DNA of 64,000 nt from Erwinia sp. E_sp_B01_1 (GCF_036865545.1 NZ_CP142208.1:1612001-1676000), one strand, 5' to 3'; shown: positions 45,230 to 57,791, numbered from the stretch's first letter. Notes: generated by a model from the letters alone, not told the origin. Made by a program: numbers and translations.

Positions 45230-46544
45230 ATTTTCCCAGACCGTACCGGAACTGGTCGCCTGGGCGCGAAAAAATGACTTTTCCGTCACCCTGCCTACCG
45301 AACGCCTGACGTTTTTGCTGGCCGTTGCCACGCTGAACGGAGAACGCATGGATGGCGAGATGAGCGAAGGTGAACTGACCGACGCATTTCGTCACGTCAG
45401 TGAAGGGTTTGAGCAAACCAGTGAAACCGTGAATGTCAGGGCTAACAATGCCATCAACGATATGGTACGCCAGCGCCTGCTTAACCGCTTTGTCAGTGAA
45501 CAGGCGGAGGGCAACGCGATCTACCGTCTTACGCCACTCGCCATCGGAATTACCGACTACTACATACGTCAGCGGGAGTTCTCCACGCTCAGGCTCTCAA
45601 TGCAGCTGTCGATCGTTGCCGGTGAGTTGAAACGCGCTGCCGATGCGGCTGATGAAGATGGTGATGAGTTCCACTGGCACCGTAATGTCTTTGCGCCGTT
45701 GAAGTACTCGGTAGCGGAAATTTTTGACAGCATCGACATCACCCAGCGCATCATGGATGAGCAGCAGCAGGCGGTAAAAGATGATATCGCGCAGTTGCTG
45801 AACAAAGACTGGCGTGCCGCTATCTCCAGCTGTGAAATGCTGCTGAACGAAACGTCCGGCACGCTGCGCGAGTTGCAGGATACGCTGGAAGCGGCAGGCG
45901 ATAAACTTCAGGCCAACCTGCTGCGGATTCAGGATGCCACACTGAGCAGTCCTGACCTGGGCTTTATCGATAAGCTGGTGTTTGACCTGCAAAACAAGCT
46001 CGACCGCATTATCAGCTGGGGTCAGCAGGCGATCGATCTGTGGATCGGCTATGACCGGCATGTGCATAAATTTATCCGTACCGCGATTGATATGGATAAA
46101 AACCGCGTCTTCGCTCAACGTCTTCGCCATTCAGTTCAGACTTACTTTGACCATCCCTGGGCCTTAACTTACGCCAATGCGGATCGCCTCTACGACGTTC
46201 GTGACGAAGAATTAATCCTGCGTAACGAAGAGGTCACGGGCGAGCTGCCTTCCGAGCTGGAATTTGAAGAGTTCAACGAGATCCGCGAACAGCTGGCGGC
46301 GATGATTGAAGAAGCGCTGGCCATCTATAAAGCGCAACAAAAACCGCTGAATCTGGGCGCAGTGATGCGTGATTACCTGGTGCAGTATCCCCGGGCGCGT
46401 CATTTTGACGTGGCGCGCATTGTCGTGGATCAGGCCGTACGCTTAGGCGTGGCCGAAGCAGATTTCTCCGGCCTGCCAGCTGAATGGCAGGTCATTAATG
46501 ATTACGGAGCCAAGGTGCAGGCGCATGTCATCGATAAATATTGA
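45222..46544 (+). CDS. mukF: Condensin kleisin subunit MukF
   Basis: Kleisin of the MukBEF chromosome condensin. The 440-residue product (E. coli length) has an N-terminal winged-helix dimerisation domain ([21 protein letters not shown]..., [19 protein letters not shown]), a central helical/coiled-coil region, and a C-terminal winged helix that binds the MukB head ([33 protein letters not shown]). It overlaps cmoM by 8 bp upstream and mukE by 20 bp downstream, so the operon is translationally coupled. Confidence 0.97.
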   Translation: MSEFSQTVPELVAWARKNDFSVTLPTERLTFLLAVATLNGERMDGEMSEGELTDAFRHVSEGFEQTSETVNVRANNAINDMVRQRLLNRFVSEQAEGNAIYRLTPLAIGITDYYIRQREFSTLRLSMQLSIVAGELKRAADAADEDGDEFHWHRNVFAPLKYSVAEIFDSIDITQRIMDEQQQAVKDDIAQLLNKDWRAAISSCEMLLNETSGTLRELQDTLEAAGDKLQANLLRIQDATLSSPDLGFIDKLVFDLQNKLDRIISWGQQAIDLWIGYDRHVHKFIRTAIDMDKNRVFAQRLRHSVQTYFDHPWALTYANADRLYDVRDEELILRNEEVTGELPSELEFEEFNEIREQLAAMIEEALAIYKAQQKPLNLGAVMRDYLVQYPRARHFDVARIVVDQAVRLGVAEADFSGLPAEWQVINDYGAKVQAHVIDKY

Positions 46545-47250
46545 ACAAGTGATGCCAGTTAAAATGGCTCAGGCGCTGGCCAATTCGATTTTCCCGGCGC
46601 TGGACAGCCAGCTACGTGCGGGTCGCCACATTGGTATTGAAGAGTTAGACCAGCACGCTTTCCTGATGGATTATCAGGAGTATCTGGAAGAGTTTTATGC
46701 GCGCTACAACGTTGAGTTAATCCGCGCGCCCGAGGGCTTTTTCTATCTGCGCCCTCGCTCCACCACGCTGATCCCAAGGTCGGTGCTTTCCGAGCTGGAT
46801 ATGATGGTCGGTAAAATTCTTTGCTATCTCTATCTCAGCCCTGAGCGTCTGGCCAATGAAGGCATTTTTACCCAGCAGGAACTTTATGATGAGCTGGTGA
46901 CGCTGGCCGATGAGGGCAAACTGCTGAAGCTGGTTAACCAGCGCTCTACAGGATCCGATCTCGACCGGCAAAAGCTGCAGGAAAAAATGCGTGCCTCCCT
47001 GAACCGCCTGCGCCGTCTGGGCATGGTGTGGTTTATGGGGAATGACAACAGCAAGTTCCGCATCATTGAATCGGTGTTTCGCTTTGGTGCTGACGTGCGG
47101 AGTGGTGACGATGCCCGTGAAGCGCAGTTGAGAATGATCAGGGATGGCGAGGCGATGTCGATTGATGATGGCCTGGCGCTGAATGATGAAAGCGAAGAAG
47201 ACAACGAGGCGCAGAGCGCCGGGTCTGAAAACGCGGAGAATGACGAATGA
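46525..47250 (+). CDS. mukE: Condensin subunit MukE
   Basis: KITE subunit of MukBEF that dimerises on MukF. The start at 46525 ([18 protein letters not shown], ribosome-binding site AAGGTG) gives 241 residues; an in-frame extension to 46498 lies within mukF and lacks homology. Tandem winged helices carry the conserved [21 protein letters not shown] and [21 protein letters not shown], then [14 protein letters not shown]. The acidic C-terminal tail ([20 protein letters not shown]) is slightly longer than in E. coli (234). It overlaps mukB by ATGA. Confidence 0.96.
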   Translation: MSSINIEQVMPVKMAQALANSIFPALDSQLRAGRHIGIEELDQHAFLMDYQEYLEEFYARYNVELIRAPEGFFYLRPRSTTLIPRSVLSELDMMVGKILCYLYLSPERLANEGIFTQQELYDELVTLADEGKLLKLVNQRSTGSDLDRQKLQEKMRASLNRLRRLGMVWFMGNDNSKFRIIESVFRFGADVRSGDDAREAQLRMIRDGEAMSIDDGLALNDESEEDNEAQSAGSENAENDE

Positions 47251-50200
47251 TTGAACGCGGAAAATTTAGATCGCTGACGCTGATTAACTGGAACGGCTTC
47301 TTTGCCCGAACCTTTGATCTCGATGAGCTGGTCACCACTCTGTCAGGCGGTAACGGGGCGGGTAAATCCACCACCATGGCGGCATTTATTACCGCACTGA
47401 TCCCCGATCTGACGCTGCTGCACTTCCGTAACACCACTGAAGCGGGTGCCACCTCGGGTTCACGCGATAAAGGCCTGCACGGTAAGCTGCGTCCGGGCGT
47501 CTGTTATGCCGCGCTGGATGTGGTGAACTCTGTTAATCAGCGCGTGATTGTGGGCGTGCGTCTTCAGCAGGTCGCAGGCCGCGATCGCAAAGTGGACATC
47601 AAGCCGTTCAGCATCCACGGCCTGCCCATGTCGATCAACCCGACAGAAGTGTTGACCGAGACCGTGAATGCCCGTCAGGCACGCGTATTGCCGCTTAGCG
47701 AACTCAAAGAGAAGTTCGAAGCGATGGAGAGCGTGCAGTTTAAGCAGTTCAACTCCATCACTGAATACCACTCGCTGATGTTTGATCTGGGGATTGTGGC
47801 GCGTCGTCTCCGCTCAGCTTCCGATCGCAGCAAATATTATCGTCTGATTGAAGCCTCGCTGTATGGCGGGATTTCCAGCGCCATCACCCGCTCGCTGCGC
47901 GATTACCTGCTGCCTGAAAACAGCGGCGTGCGCAAAGCATTCCAGGATATGGAAGCGGCTCTGCGCGAAAACCGCATGACGCTGGAAGCCATTCGCGTTA
48001 CCCAGTCCGATCGCGATCTCTTTAAGCATCTGATCTCTGAAGCGACCAGCTATGTGGCGGCGGACTATATGCGTCATGCCAATGAGCGACGCATCCACCT
48101 CGACAACGCGTTGCTGCACCGCAATGAGCTTTCTGGCAGCCGTAAGCAGCTCGGCGCCGAACAGTATCGTCATGTCGAAATGGCCCGTGAACTGGCCGAA
48201 CATAACGGTGCCGAGAGCGATCTTGAAACCGATTACCAGAGCGCCAGCGACCACCTGAGCCTGGTGCAGACGGCGATGCGTCAGCAGGAAAAAATTGAGC
48301 GCTATGAAGGCGACATCGATGAGCTGACCTACCGTCTGGAAGAGCAGAGTGAAGTGGTTGCCGAAGCACGCGAAGTGCAGGAAGAGAACGAAGCGCGCAG
48401 CGAAGCCGCCGAACTGGAAGTGGATGAGCTGAAAAGTCAGCTGGCTGACTACCAGCAGGCGCTGGATGTGCAGCAAACCCGCGCCATCCAGTATCAGCAG
48501 GCGTTGCAGGCCTTGCAGCGTGCGCAGCAGGTTTGCCAGATCGCAGACCTGAGCGTGGACAATGCCGAAACCTGGCAGGAAACGTTCCGGGCGAAGGAGC
48601 AGGAAGCCACGGATAAATTACTGCAGCTTGAACAGAAGATGAGCGTGGCTCAGGCCGCACACAGTCAGTTTGAGCAGGCTTTTGAACTGGTTACCCGCAT
48701 TGGCGGACCGGTCAGCCGTTCAGAGGCGTATCAGCGTGGCCGGGAACTGCTTCGCGATGCCAGCAACCAGCGTTATCACGCGGAGCAGGTCCAGTCTTTA
48801 CGTTCCCGTCTGTCAGAGATGGAACAGCGCCTGCGTGAACAGCAGGACGCGGAACGCCTGCTCGCCGAGTTTTGTAAGCGTCATGGTCAGCAGTTTGAAC
48901 CCCAGGATCTGGAAGCTTACCAGTACGAGCTTGAAGCCCGCATCGAACAGCTTTCTGAAAGCGTGTCGGAAGCCGGTGAACGGCGCATGGAAATGCGTCA
49001 GGAGCTGGAGCAGGTTCGCGATCGCATTGCCCGTCTGACTAAGCAGGCACCTCACTGGCACGCGGCGCAGGAGATCCTGACCCAGCTCAGCGAGCAGACC
49101 GGCCAGGCGTTTGACAACAGCCAGCAGGTTACGGAGTTCATGCAGCAGTTGCTGGAACGTGAACGCGAAACCACCGTAGAACGTGACGAAGTCTCCACCC
49201 GCAAGCGCGAAGCTGAAGCCCAGATTGAGCGTCTGAGCCAGCCAGGCGGCGCAGAAGATGCCCGCCTGAATCATCTGGCAGAACGCTTTGGCGGGGTGCT
49301 GCTCTCAGAAATTTATGATGATGTGACCCTCGAAGATGCGCCTTACTTCTCGGCGCTGTACGGTCCTGCGCGTCACGGTATTGTGGTGCCGGACCTCTCG
49401 CTGGTTAAGGATCTGCTGGATGGCCTTGAAGACTGTCCAGAAGATCTCTACCTGATCGAAGGGGATCCTCAATCCTTTGATGACAGCGTCTTCAACGTAG
49501 ACGAGTTGCAGAAAGCGGTTGTGGTCAAGTCGGGCGATCGTCAGTGGCGCTACTCGCGCTTCCCGAAAGTGCCATTATTTGGCCGGGCAGCGCGCGAAAG
49601 CCAGTTAGAGCGCCTGCATGCCGAGCGTGAAACGCTGGCTGAGCGTTATGCCACCTTGTCCTTTGACGTGCAGAAAACCCAGCGTCTGCATCAGTCTTTC
49701 AGCCGCTTTATCGGTAGCCATCTGGCCGTGGCCTTTGAAGCCGATCCGGAAGCTGAACTTCGCGTGCTCAACAACCGCCGTAGCGAGCTTGAGCGCGCTC
49801 AGACTGCTCATGAATCGGAAAATCAGCAGCAGCGTCAGCAATTTGACCAGGCGAAAGAGGGCGTGGCGCAGCTGAACCGTCTGATGCCTCGCGTCAGCCT
49901 GTTACAGGATGAGACCCTGCAGGATCGCTATGACGAACTGCTGGAGCGGCTGGACGAAGCGCAGGAAGCCGCCCGCTTCCTGCAGCAGCATGAAAAACAG
50001 CTGGCTAAGCTGGAACCTCTGATCGCCGTATTGCAGAGCGATCCGGAGCAGCACGAACAGCTGAAGCTGGATTATCAGCAGGCGCAGCAGATGCAACGCG
50101 ATGCCCGCCAGCAGGCATTTGCCCTGACTGAAGTGGTCCAGCGTCGCGCCCACTTTGGCTATGTTGACTCTGCGGGTATGCTGGACGGTAACAGCGATCT

Positions 50201-51707
50201 CAATGAGAAATTACGTAAGCGTCTGGAGCAGGCTGAATCTGAACGCGCCCGCGCCCGTGAGCGTCTGCGCAGTCATCAGGCGCAGTTTACGCAGTATTCG
50301 CAGGTGCTGGCCTCATTGAAAAGCTCTTACGATGCCAAGCGCGATATGCTGAAAGAACTTCAGCAGGAGATGCAGGATATTGGCGTACAGGCTGATGCCA
50401 GCTCGGAAGAGCGCGCGCGCCTGCGTCGCGATGAACTCTACGCTGCTTTAAGCAACAACCGTGCCCGTCGTAACCAGCTTGAAAAACAGATTACTTTCTG
50501 CGAAGCAGAGATGGACGCGCTGCAGAAAAAACTCAGGCGTGTGGAGCGTGATTATCACCAGGGCCGTGAACAGGTTGTGCATGCCAAGGCCGGCTGGGTT
50601 GCCGTTCTGCGTCTGGTGAAAGACAACGGCGTGGAACGTCGTCTGCACCGTCGCGAACTGGCCTATCTGGGTGGCGACGAATTGCGCTCAATGTCGGATA
50701 AGGCTTTAGGTGCGCTGCGTCTGGCGGTGGCTGATAATGAACATCTGCGTGATGTTCTGCGTCTCTCTGAGGATCCAAAACGGCCAGAACGCAAAATCCA
50801 GTTCTTTATTGCCGTCTATCAGCATCTGCGTGAACGTATCCGTCAGGACATTATCAGGACGGACGATCCGGTAGAAGCGATTGAGCAGATGGAAATTGAG
50901 CTGGGTCGCCTGACAGAAGAGCTGACCGCCCGCGAGCAGATGCTGGCTATCAGTTCGCGCAGCGTAGCGAATATTATCCGTAAGACGATTCAGCGCGAAC
51001 AGAACCGTATCCGCCAGCTGAACCAGGGCCTGCAAAGCGTCAGCTTTGGCCAGGTAAAGAGCGTGCGTCTGAACGTGAACGTGCGTGAAGCACACTCCAC
51101 GCTGCTGGATGTGTTGTCTGAGCAGCATGAACAGCATCAGGATCTGTTTAACAGTAACCGCCTGACCTTCTCAGAAGCGCTGGCTAAGCTCTATCAGCGT
51201 CTGAATCCGCAGATCGACATGGGTCAGCGCACGCCGCAGACCATCGGGGAAGAGCTGCTCGACTACCGTAACTATCTGGAAATGGAAGTTGAAGTTAACC
51301 GTGGATCGGATGGCTGGCTGCGTGCAGAGAGTGGTGCGCTGTCAACGGGGGAAGCGATCGGTACCGGGATGTCGATCCTGGTGATGGTGGTGCAGAGCTG
51401 GGAAGAGGAATCTCGTCGCCTGCGTGGCAAAGATATCTCGCCTTGCCGCCTGCTGTTCCTGGATGAAGCAGCCCGACTGGATGCCAAATCCATCGCCACC
51501 CTGTTTGAGCTGTGCGATCGTCTTGAGATGCAGCTGATCATTGCGGCCCCGGAAAACATCAGTCCTGAGAAAGGCACCACTTATAAGCTGGTCCGTAAAG
51601 TGGTCAATAATATTGAACACGTGCATGTGGTAGGGCTGCGTGGTTTTGCTGCTGAACCTGCGGCAGCAAACTCTGTCACGCCGGAGGACCAACAGGCCTC
51701 TTCCTGA
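47247..51707 (+). CDS. mukB: Chromosome partition protein MukB
   Basis: SMC-like ATPase of the MukBEF condensin. The 1486-residue product equals the E. coli length. It has an N-terminal head with Walker [12 protein letters not shown] near residues 33-43, a first long coiled coil (about 290-660, Gln/Glu/Arg-rich), and a hinge near 660-780 ([20 protein letters not shown]) that binds topoisomerase IV and dimerises. A second coiled coil follows, then a C-terminal head with signature [18 protein letters not shown] and Walker [12 protein letters not shown]. The gene is intact, in contrast to cydCD and ycaI. Confidence 0.98.
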   Translation: MIERGKFRSLTLINWNGFFARTFDLDELVTTLSGGNGAGKSTTMAAFITALIPDLTLLHFRNTTEAGATSGSRDKGLHGKLRPGVCYAALDVVNSVNQRVIVGVRLQQVAGRDRKVDIKPFSIHGLPMSINPTEVLTETVNARQARVLPLSELKEKFEAMESVQFKQFNSITEYHSLMFDLGIVARRLRSASDRSKYYRLIEASLYGGISSAITRSLRDYLLPENSGVRKAFQDMEAALRENRMTLEAIRVTQSDRDLFKHLISEATSYVAADYMRHANERRIHLDNALLHRNELSGSRKQLGAEQYRHVEMARELAEHNGAESDLETDYQSASDHLSLVQTAMRQQEKIERYEGDIDELTYRLEEQSEVVAEAREVQEENEARSEAAELEVDELKSQLADYQQALDVQQTRAIQYQQALQALQRAQQVCQIADLSVDNAETWQETFRAKEQEATDKLLQLEQKMSVAQAAHSQFEQAFELVTRIGGPVSRSEAYQRGRELLRDASNQRYHAEQVQSLRSRLSEMEQRLREQQDAERLLAEFCKRHGQQFEPQDLEAYQYELEARIEQLSESVSEAGERRMEMRQELEQVRDRIARLTKQAPHWHAAQEILTQLSEQTGQAFDNSQQVTEFMQQLLERERETTVERDEVSTRKREAEAQIERLSQPGGAEDARLNHLAERFGGVLLSEIYDDVTLEDAPYFSALYGPARHGIVVPDLSLVKDLLDGLEDCPEDLYLIEGDPQSFDDSVFNVDELQKAVVVKSGDRQWRYSRFPKVPLFGRAARESQLERLHAERETLAERYATLSFDVQKTQRLHQSFSRFIGSHLAVAFEADPEAELRVLNNRRSELERAQTAHESENQQQRQQFDQAKEGVAQLNRLMPRVSLLQDETLQDRYDELLERLDEAQEAARFLQQHEKQLAKLEPLIAVLQSDPEQHEQLKLDYQQAQQMQRDARQQAFALTEVVQRRAHFGYVDSAGMLDGNSDLNEKLRKRLEQAESERARARERLRSHQAQFTQYSQVLASLKSSYDAKRDMLKELQQEMQDIGVQADASSEERARLRRDELYAALSNNRARRNQLEKQITFCEAEMDALQKKLRRVERDYHQGREQVVHAKAGWVAVLRLVKDNGVERRLHRRELAYLGGDELRSMSDKALGALRLAVADNEHLRDVLRLSEDPKRPERKIQFFIAVYQHLRERIRQDIIRTDDPVEAIEQMEIELGRLTEELTAREQMLAISSRSVANIIRKTIQREQNRIRQLNQGLQSVSFGQVKSVRLNVNVREAHSTLLDVLSEQHEQHQDLFNSNRLTFSEALAKLYQRLNPQIDMGQRTPQTIGEELLDYRNYLEMEVEVNRGSDGWLRAESGALSTGEAIGTGMSILVMVVQSWEEESRRLRGKDISPCRLLFLDEAARLDAKSIATLFELCDRLEMQLIIAAPENISPEKGTTYKLVRKVVNNIEHVHVVGLRGFAAEPAAANSVTPEDQQASS

Positions 51708-51761
51708 GAAAAATACCGCCGCCGGATATAGTAAAAATCCAGGCGTAGGATTACTCTACAT

Positions 51762-51795
51762 AACGGCATTTGCTCTATTTACGGCAAATGCCGTT
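51762..51795 (+). terminator. mukB terminator
   Basis: A 12-bp perfect stem AACGGCATTTGC / GCAAATGCCGTT with a 10-nt loop, followed by TTCTTTTTC, 54 bp past the mukB stop. Confidence 0.88.
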
Positions 51796-51873
51796 TTCTT
51801 TTTCTATACTGATAACAACAAGTAATAAACAGGTGACTTGCATCTGTTTTGGCAATTGAACAGGGGGCAAGGG

Positions 51874-53721
51874 ATGTTGCTGACAAAAATGAATGCTGCA
51901 AAATTTACGCTGTCCGCTATCTGTCTGGCGATAGCCCTGGGACAGATGCAACCCGCTTCTGCGGGGATCCCACCTGTTTCTGCGCCCGTAACCTCCAGCT
52001 ATACAGCTTCTCAGGCTCAGGGCCAGCTTATGGCTGCGTTGCCTGCTGGCTACAAACCTTTTTATCTTACCTCGCTGGCTTCGCTCTATGCAGCGCATGA
52101 CATGCAGCCGATGTGGCAGGATCGCCAGGCCGTACACCAGTTTCAGCAGCAGCTTGCTGAAGTGGCCATATCCGGTGTGCAGCCGCAGTTTAACCAATGG
52201 GTCAGGCTGTTAACCGATCCGGCAATAACCGGGCTGGCTCGTGATGTGGTCCTGTCTGATGCGATGCTGGGCTATCTGCAGTTTGTCTCTACCGTGCCAG
52301 CTAAAGGTGAGACCTGGCTTTACAGCAATGTGCCTTACAAGCTGGAAGTGCCGGCATTATCGGTGATCAATCAGTGGCAACGAGCGGTAGAACAGGGCGG
52401 AACAACTGTTTTTGTCACTTCTCTAACCCCGCAGCATCCGCAGTATGTCCCTATGCATCAGGCACTGAAAACGCTGCTTGCAGACAGCCATCCCTGGCCT
52501 CAGCTTGCCGCTAAACAGACCCTGAAACCGGGCCAGCTCAGCGATGATGTGCCGGCGCTGCGGGAGATTCTGCAGCGTACCGGGATGATGAGTGCTGAAA
52601 ACGAGGCGCCTAAGCCAACAGAAGATGCCGTAACGACAACGGCCGTTCCCTCAGGTTTCGTAGATGAAGAGATTGCAGTTAGCCCCTCAGCAACCTCAGT
52701 GCCTCAGGCTCCGGTCAGTCCTTCCGCTACGCCCGCTCCTGAAGAACAGCAGGCCGGTTCGCCTGAAGCTTCCGGGATTTTACAAAGTGAAGCCGTGCCC
52801 GCTGACCCGACGCATATTTATTCTGCTGAGCTGGTGGAAGCGGTGAAACGTTTTCAGCGCTGGCAGGGCCTGGAACCCGATGGCGCTATTGGCCCCCGGA
52901 CTCGTGAATGGCTGAATGTCTCGCCGCAGTTAAGGGCATCACTTCTGGCTTTAAATATCCAGCGATTACGCCTGCTGCCGGATGATATGCACAACGGGAT
53001 TATGGTGAACATCCCCAATTACTCACTGATTTACTATCTTAATGGCAGCCAGATCCTCACGTCGCGGGTGATCGTTGGCCGCCCGGATCGTAAAACCCCG
53101 CTGATGCGCAGTGCGTTAAACAATGTGGTGCTTAACCCGCCATGGAATGTGCCTACCACGCTGGTGCGTAAGGACATCGTTCCAAAAGTGAAGCAGGATC
53201 CGGCTTATCTCTACAAGCATAATTACACGCTGCTTTCCGGCTGGAGTAATGATGCGGAAGTGATAGATCCAACGATGATTGACTGGAGCATGGTCTCTGC
53301 GGCTTCATTCCCTTATCGCATCCGTCAGGCTCCGGGGGCGACCAACTCGCTGGGCCGTTATAAATTCAATATGCCGAGCTCGGATGCAATCTATCTTCAC
53401 GATACGCCGAACCACAATCTGTTCCAGAAAGATATTCGGGCACTGAGTTCGGGGTGCGTACGCGTCAATAAGGCTTCCGATCTCGCCAACCTGCTGTTAC
53501 AGGATGCAGGATGGAATGATACCCGTATTTCCAGCACGCTTAAGGAAGGGGATACGCGCTATGTACCAATTCGTCATCGTATTCCGGTCAATCTTTACTA
53601 TCTGACAGCATGGGTTGCTGACGATGGGAAGGCACAATATCGTACAGATATTTACAATTATGATATGACCGCGCGCTCCGGAGTACAGAGCATGGCTGCG
53701 GCTGGTCAATTAATGCTCTAA
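51874..53721 (+). CDS. ldtD: L,D-transpeptidase LdtD (YcbB)
   Basis: Periplasmic enzyme forming 3-3 (meso-DAP to meso-DAP) peptidoglycan crosslinks, giving beta-lactam resistance and envelope-stress survival in E. coli. The start at 51874 ([13 protein letters not shown], after AGGGGGCAAGGG) gives 615 residues, the E. coli length. An N-terminal signal/anchor runs to about residue 30 ([16 protein letters not shown]). Then come a scaffold domain with a Pro/Ser/Ala-rich linker, a PG_binding_1 repeat ([21 protein letters not shown]) and the YkuD domain with the catalytic HDTPNHNLF...ALSSGCVRV histidine and cysteine. The linker ([20 protein letters not shown]) is longer and more repetitive than in E. 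coli. Confidence 0.96.
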   Translation: MLLTKMNAAKFTLSAICLAIALGQMQPASAGIPPVSAPVTSSYTASQAQGQLMAALPAGYKPFYLTSLASLYAAHDMQPMWQDRQAVHQFQQQLAEVAISGVQPQFNQWVRLLTDPAITGLARDVVLSDAMLGYLQFVSTVPAKGETWLYSNVPYKLEVPALSVINQWQRAVEQGGTTVFVTSLTPQHPQYVPMHQALKTLLADSHPWPQLAAKQTLKPGQLSDDVPALREILQRTGMMSAENEAPKPTEDAVTTTAVPSGFVDEEIAVSPSATSVPQAPVSPSATPAPEEQQAGSPEASGILQSEAVPADPTHIYSAELVEAVKRFQRWQGLEPDGAIGPRTREWLNVSPQLRASLLALNIQRLRLLPDDMHNGIMVNIPNYSLIYYLNGSQILTSRVIVGRPDRKTPLMRSALNNVVLNPPWNVPTTLVRKDIVPKVKQDPAYLYKHNYTLLSGWSNDAEVIDPTMIDWSMVSAASFPYRIRQAPGATNSLGRYKFNMPSSDAIYLHDTPNHNLFQKDIRALSSGCVRVNKASDLANLLLQDAGWNDTRISSTLKEGDTRYVPIRHRIPVNLYYLTAWVADDGKAQYRTDIYNYDMTARSGVQSMAAAGQLML

Positions 53722-53768
53722 CGGTTGATTCTTCTGATATTCCTCTCTGACCCCACTGCGGTCACTCC

Positions 53769-53810
53769 TGACAGGTGCTGAATTCACCTTATGAATTGCA
53801 GCGCCTGTCA
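53769..53810. other. Long interrupted inverted repeat between ldtD and mepK
   Basis: TGACAGG-T-GCTG-AATTC, a 7-nt loop, then GAATT-G-CAGC-G-CCTGTCA. That makes 16 Watson-Crick pairs plus one T-G pair and one bulge, 48 bp past ldtD. It is followed by CATTTCGCG, not a T-run. It could be a terminator-like mRNA end or a remnant of a small interspersed repeat; I see no second copy in the window. Confidence 0.7.
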
Positions 53811-53908
53811 CATTTCGCGAGTTGACTCAGCACTTCCTGCCAGTTAAGGTTCCCGACGGTGACCGTTTTGCACCATTTCTGAACAATTTTGCTGGATAAC
53901 ACTGATTA

Positions 53909-54457
53909 ATGAATAGTTTCGACTCTCATCGCCGTAAGTGGCTGACTTTAGGGGGCGCTGCACTGGGTTTTGCGCTGCTGCCAAAGCAGGCTGTTGCTTC
54001 GCTTTCCACTTCACGACCTCGCATACTGACACTGAATAACCTGCATACTGGTGAAACGCTCAAAACGGAGTTTTTCAACGGTAAAAGTTACGACAAGGAT
54101 GAGTTGTCGCGTCTGGATCATTTTTTCCGTGATTTTCGGGCCAATAAAATCAAAAGCATCGATCCTAAGCTTTTTGATCAGCTTTACCGCCTGCAGGCGA
54201 TGCTGGGAACGACCAAACCGGTGCAGTTAATTTCCGGTTACCGCTCTCTGGCCACCAATAATTCATTGCGCGAGCACAGCAGGGGCGTGGCAAAACACAG
54301 CTACCACACGCTGGGTCAGGCAATGGATTTTCATATTGAAGGGATTTCATTGAGCAATGTTCGCAAAGCCGCGCTTTCCATGCGCACGGGTGGTGTAGGA
54401 TACTATCCCAGCAGTAACTTTGTGCATATTGATACCGGGCCGGCACGGCACTGGTAA
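53909..54457 (+). CDS. mepK: Murein DD-/LD-endopeptidase MepK (YcbK)
   Basis: Zn-dependent M15-family hydrolase that cuts peptidoglycan crosslinks (notably 3-3 bonds) and helps murein expansion. The 182-residue product equals E. coli MepK. The N-terminus has a Tat-type signal, HRRKWLTLGGAALGFALLP, then ILTLNNLHTGE. The catalytic domain has LISGYRS, the zinc/active-site SYHTLGQAMDFHI and FVHIDTGPARHW. Its place next to ldtD puts a maker and a cutter of 3-3 crosslinks side by side, as in E. coli. Confidence 0.95.
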   Translation: MNSFDSHRRKWLTLGGAALGFALLPKQAVASLSTSRPRILTLNNLHTGETLKTEFFNGKSYDKDELSRLDHFFRDFRANKIKSIDPKLFDQLYRLQAMLGTTKPVQLISGYRSLATNNSLREHSRGVAKHSYHTLGQAMDFHIEGISLSNVRKAALSMRTGGVGYYPSSNFVHIDTGPARHW

Positions 54458-54501
54458 GATGAAATTCCGGCAGGGCCATGGCTCGCCGGTAACGGAGCGT
54501 T

Positions 54502-55131
54502 ATGGACTATCAAATTATTCCGGTCACGGCATTCGCCCAGAATTGCACGTTGATCTGGTGCACTGCCACGCAGCATGCCGCCGTGGTTGATCCCGGTGGC
54601 GATGCCGAAACCATTAAAGCCAAAGTGGCTGACCAGGGCGTGACCGTCACGCAGATTTTACTGACGCATGGTCATCTCGATCATGTTGGTGCTGCTGCAG
54701 AACTGGCGAAATTTTATGGAGTACCGCTGGTCGGTCCTCATAAAGCCGATGCTTTCTGGCTGGATAATCTGCCGACGCAGAGCGAAATGTTTGGCTTTAC
54801 ACACTGCGATCCGCTGACGCCAGACCGCTGGCTGGAAGAGGGGGATACCGTGAAGTTGGGTGAGATTACTTTCGAAATCTTGCTCTGTCCGGGCCATACC
54901 CCTGGCCACATTGTCTTTTTTGATCGGCCTTCACGCCTGCTGATTTCCGGCGATGTAATTTTCAATGGCGGCGTGGGGCGTTCTGATTTCCCTCAGGGCA
55001 GCCACACGGATCTGATTGCCTCCATTAAAAACAAACTTCTTCCGCTGGGTGATGACGTGACCTTCCTGCCGGGGCACGGGCCGGTTTCTACTTTAGGTCG
55101 TGAAAGAATTTCTAATCCCTTCCTGCAATAA
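54502..55131 (+). CDS. gloC: Type II hydroxyacylglutathione hydrolase GloC (YcbL)
   Basis: Metallo-beta-lactamase-fold glyoxalase II that hydrolyses S-lactoylglutathione. The 209-residue product has the metal motif [12 protein letters not shown] (HxHxDH, near residues 54-65), the later ligands in [26 protein letters not shown] and the final [13 protein letters not shown]. coli YcbL is 215 residues. It starts 45 bp after mepK on the same strand (ribosome-binding site GGAGCG). A bidirectional terminator separates it from convergent aspC. Confidence 0.95.
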   Translation: MDYQIIPVTAFAQNCTLIWCTATQHAAVVDPGGDAETIKAKVADQGVTVTQILLTHGHLDHVGAAAELAKFYGVPLVGPHKADAFWLDNLPTQSEMFGFTHCDPLTPDRWLEEGDTVKLGEITFEILLCPGHTPGHIVFFDRPSRLLISGDVIFNGGVGRSDFPQGSHTDLIASIKNKLLPLGDDVTFLPGHGPVSTLGRERISNPFLQ

Positions 55132-55181
55132 TTTTCTCTGGTCCGGATTGGGGCGCCTCTTTCTCCGGGAGAGAGGGCAAA

Positions 55182-55209
55182 AAAAAGCCTGCGCGATGCA
55201 GGCTTTTTT
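55182..55209. terminator. Bidirectional terminator between gloC and aspC
   Basis: AAAAAGCCTGC / GCAGGCTTTTT stem with a 5-nt loop, A-run on the left and T-run on the right, between convergent genes. Confidence 0.93.
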
Positions 55210-55229
55210 ATGGGCGTAGCTTACAGGCT

Positions 55230-56420
55230 CTACAGCACGGCAACAATGGCTTCGCAAAGCGGGGCCATATTGTCAGGCGTCATCCCGGCAACGTTTACCC
55301 GGCCAGAATTCACCGCATAGACACCAAACTCTTCACGCAGACGGATCACCTGATCTTTAGTCAGGCCGCTAAAAGAGAACATGCCGTTCTGACTGATGAT
55401 AAAGCTGAAGTCACCTTTAGCCCCTTTTTCCTGAAGGGTATTCACAAACAGCTGACGCATACGGTGAATACGCTGGCGCATGTCGGTCAGTTCCTGCTCC
55501 CAGAGCGCACGCAGTTCAGCATTGCTCAGGATGGTTGCTACCACAGCGGCACCGTGTGCAGGTGGGTTGGAGTAGTTGGCACGGATTGTGGCTTTAACCT
55601 GGCTGAAGGCTGTGTCAGCCACTGAGGCTTCACTGGCGACCAGCGTTAAGGCACCGACACGCTCGTTGTACAGACCAAAGTTTTTAGAATAGGAGCTGGC
55701 GACGATCAGCTCCTGATGGCTGGAGGCGAAAATACGCAGGCCTTCTGCATCCTCTTCCAGACCACGGGCAAAGCCCTGGTAAGCGAAGTCAAACAGCGGC
55801 AGCCAGCCGTTAGCCAGTGACATTTCAGAGAGTTTCGTCCACTGTTCAGCCGAAGGATCGACACCCGTTGGGTTGTGGCAACAGCCGTGGAAGAGCACGA
55901 TATCGCCCGCTTTAACTTCGCGCAGGACAGAAACCATCCCGTCAAAATCCAGAGCGTGGTTCGCCGCATCGTAATACTGATACTCACATACTTCCAGACC
56001 AGCGGATTCAAAGACGTTTTTATGGTTAGGCCAGCTTGGATTGCTGACCCAGATACGCTTAGCGCTGGTCTGGGTAGCAATAAAGTCAGCCGCAACGCGC
56101 AGCGCACCGGTTCCACCTGGGGTTTGTGCCGTGCGGGCACGCTTAGCGCTCACGATGACGCTCTCTTTCCCAAACAGCAGCTCCTGGGTGCACTTGCCGA
56201 AGTCGGCCAGGCCATCAATGCTGAGATAGTTTTTGGTGGTCTCATTCTCCAGCAGATACTGCTCAGCTTTTTTCACGCTGGTCAGTACCGGGGTTTTACC
56301 GGTTTCGTCTTTGAAAACACCAATGCCAAGGTTGATCTTATTTGGGCGGTCATCGGCGCGGAAGAGGTCGGCTAAACCAAGAATGGGGTCGGCGGGTGCA
56401 GCTGCAATGCGTTCAAACAT
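55230..56420 (-). CDS. aspC: Aspartate aminotransferase
   Basis: PLP class I aminotransferase interconverting aspartate/2-oxoglutarate and oxaloacetate/glutamate. The 396-residue product equals E. coli Asp[54 protein letters not shown], the PLP-lysine motif [16 protein letters not shown] (near residue 246) and the substrate-carboxylate Arg region [14 protein letters not shown]. The closely related TyrB is possible from fold alone, but local order next to ompF and sequence agree with AspC. Confidence 0.97.
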   Translation of the reverse strand: MFERIAAAPADPILGLADLFRADDRPNKINLGIGVFKDETGKTPVLTSVKKAEQYLLENETTKNYLSIDGLADFGKCTQELLFGKESVIVSAKRARTAQTPGGTGALRVAADFIATQTSAKRIWVSNPSWPNHKNVFESAGLEVCEYQYYDAANHALDFDGMVSVLREVKAGDIVLFHGCCHNPTGVDPSAEQWTKLSEMSLANGWLPLFDFAYQGFARGLEEDAEGLRIFASSHQELIVASSYSKNFGLYNERVGALTLVASEASVADTAFSQVKATIRANYSNPPAHGAAVVATILSNAELRALWEQELTDMRQRIHRMRQLFVNTLQEKGAKGDFSFIISQNGMFSFSGLTKDQVIRLREEFGVYAVNSGRVNVAGMTPDNMAPLCEAIVAVL

Positions 56421-56612
56421 AGTCGAAGTCCGTTAGCGTAAACTGAGGCGAAATGAGGTTTCAGGTTACCCTCAGGGCGCACAAATTGCCAACCGTTTGC
56501 GCTAAAAAACAGGGTGAGGAAAAGGGTTATCGTAAAAAAAGGGAGACGGACAGGGCGGGCAGGATGAAACATCGCTTCAGGCAGAAAGCAGCAGCCAGAA
56601 TCATAAAAACAA

Positions 56613-56634
56613 AAACGGGGCCAAAGCCCCGTTT
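56613..56634 (-). terminator. ompF terminator
   Basis: AAACGGGGC-CAAA-GCCCCGTTT (9-bp perfect stem), followed on the minus strand by a T-rich tract (TTGTTTTTATG), 42 bp past the ompF stop. Confidence 0.92.
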
Positions 56635-56675
56635 CAGAGTTGCACGGTGGTGAACTGAATCACCCCGGCAGGCAA

Positions 56676-57791
56676 TTAGAACTGGTAAACCAGGCCCAAT
56701 GCTACAGTGTCACCAGAGCCGATGCCCAGACGGTTGTTATCATCGATCTGGTTGATGATGTAATCAACATAGGTAGACATGTTTTTGTTGAAGTAGTAAG
56801 TCGCACCCACTTCGAAGTATTTGGTCAGGTCAACGTCGCCAATGCCATCAACATCTTTCGCTTTAGACTGAACGTAAGCGATGGATGGACGCAGGCCGAA
56901 GTCAAATTGATACTGGGCAACGAATTCGATCTGTTGAGTTTTGTTAGCAAAACCAACGTTGCCAGAAGTAGTGTTACCTACAGAGTTATCTTCGATGTAG
57001 GTTGCATTGCGAGTTTCGCTGTACATCGCTGCCAGATAAATGTTGTTAGCATCATATTTAACTGCACCAGCCCACTGCTCAGCACGGTCGCCACCGTTGC
57101 CGAAGAAGGAGTTCACCTGACCATTAGTACGGTCACCTGAACCATAAGCACCAGTGAAGCCAATACCGATTGGCAAGGTGTAAGTAGCAGAAACTCCATA
57201 GCCGTCGCCGTTAGCTTGAGCTACGCCACGACCTGTTGCGCTGTCTTCGTTTTTACCCTGGTACTGTGCAGCGAAGTCTAAGCCGTCAACCAGACCAAAG
57301 AAGTTGGTGTTACGATAGGTAGCAAAACCGTTACCACGACCTACGAAGAAGTTATCAGAGTATCCAGAATCACCACCGAACTCTGGCAGCATATCGGTCC
57401 AGCCGATTGCATCATACACAACGCCGTAGTTACGGCCGTAGTCGAATGAACCTGCATCACCAAATTTTAAACCTGCAAAGCCCAGACGGGTTTTGTTACC
57501 AGTCTGAGAGTCGTTACCGCCTTCAGAGTGGTTAGCCTGGATGTTGTATTCCCACTGACCGAATCCAGTCATCATGTCGTTAATTTGGGTTTCACCTTTG
57601 AAACCAAAGCGCACATAGGATTTGTCGCCGTCGCTTGCATATCCGTCATTATCAGAAAAATAATGCAGGCCAACAGCTTTGCCATAGAGGTCCAGCTTGT
57701 TGCCGTTTTTGTTATAAACTTCTGCTGCATTGGCTGCACCAGCTGCTAACAGGGCCGGGATAACCAGTGCCAGAATGTTGCGCTTCATCAT
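56676..57791 (-). CDS. ompF: Outer-membrane porin OmpF
   Basis: Trimeric 16-stranded general diffusion porin. The 371-residue precursor starts with a signal peptide, [22 protein letters not shown], cut before [16 protein letters not shown]. It has the constriction-loop L3 motif [20 protein letters not shown] and the conserved [20 protein letters not shown], and ends in the YQF signature needed for BAM-mediated assembly. Surface loops differ from E. coli OmpF, including an extended Gly/Asn-rich loop ([19 protein letters not shown]). Position between asnS and aspC identifies it as OmpF rather than OmpC or PhoE. Confidence 0.95.
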   Translation of the reverse strand: MMKRNILALVIPALLAAGAANAAEVYNKNGNKLDLYGKAVGLHYFSDNDGYASDGDKSYVRFGFKGETQINDMMTGFGQWEYNIQANHSEGGNDSQTGNKTRLGFAGLKFGDAGSFDYGRNYGVVYDAIGWTDMLPEFGGDSGYSDNFFVGRGNGFATYRNTNFFGLVDGLDFAAQYQGKNEDSATGRGVAQANGDGYGVSATYTLPIGIGFTGAYGSGDRTNGQVNSFFGNGGDRAEQWAGAVKYDANNIYLAAMYSETRNATYIEDNSVGNTTSGNVGFANKTQQIEFVAQYQFDFGLRPSIAYVQSKAKDVDGIGDVDLTKYFEVGATYYFNKNMSTYVDYIINQIDDNNRLGIGSGDTVALGLVYQF

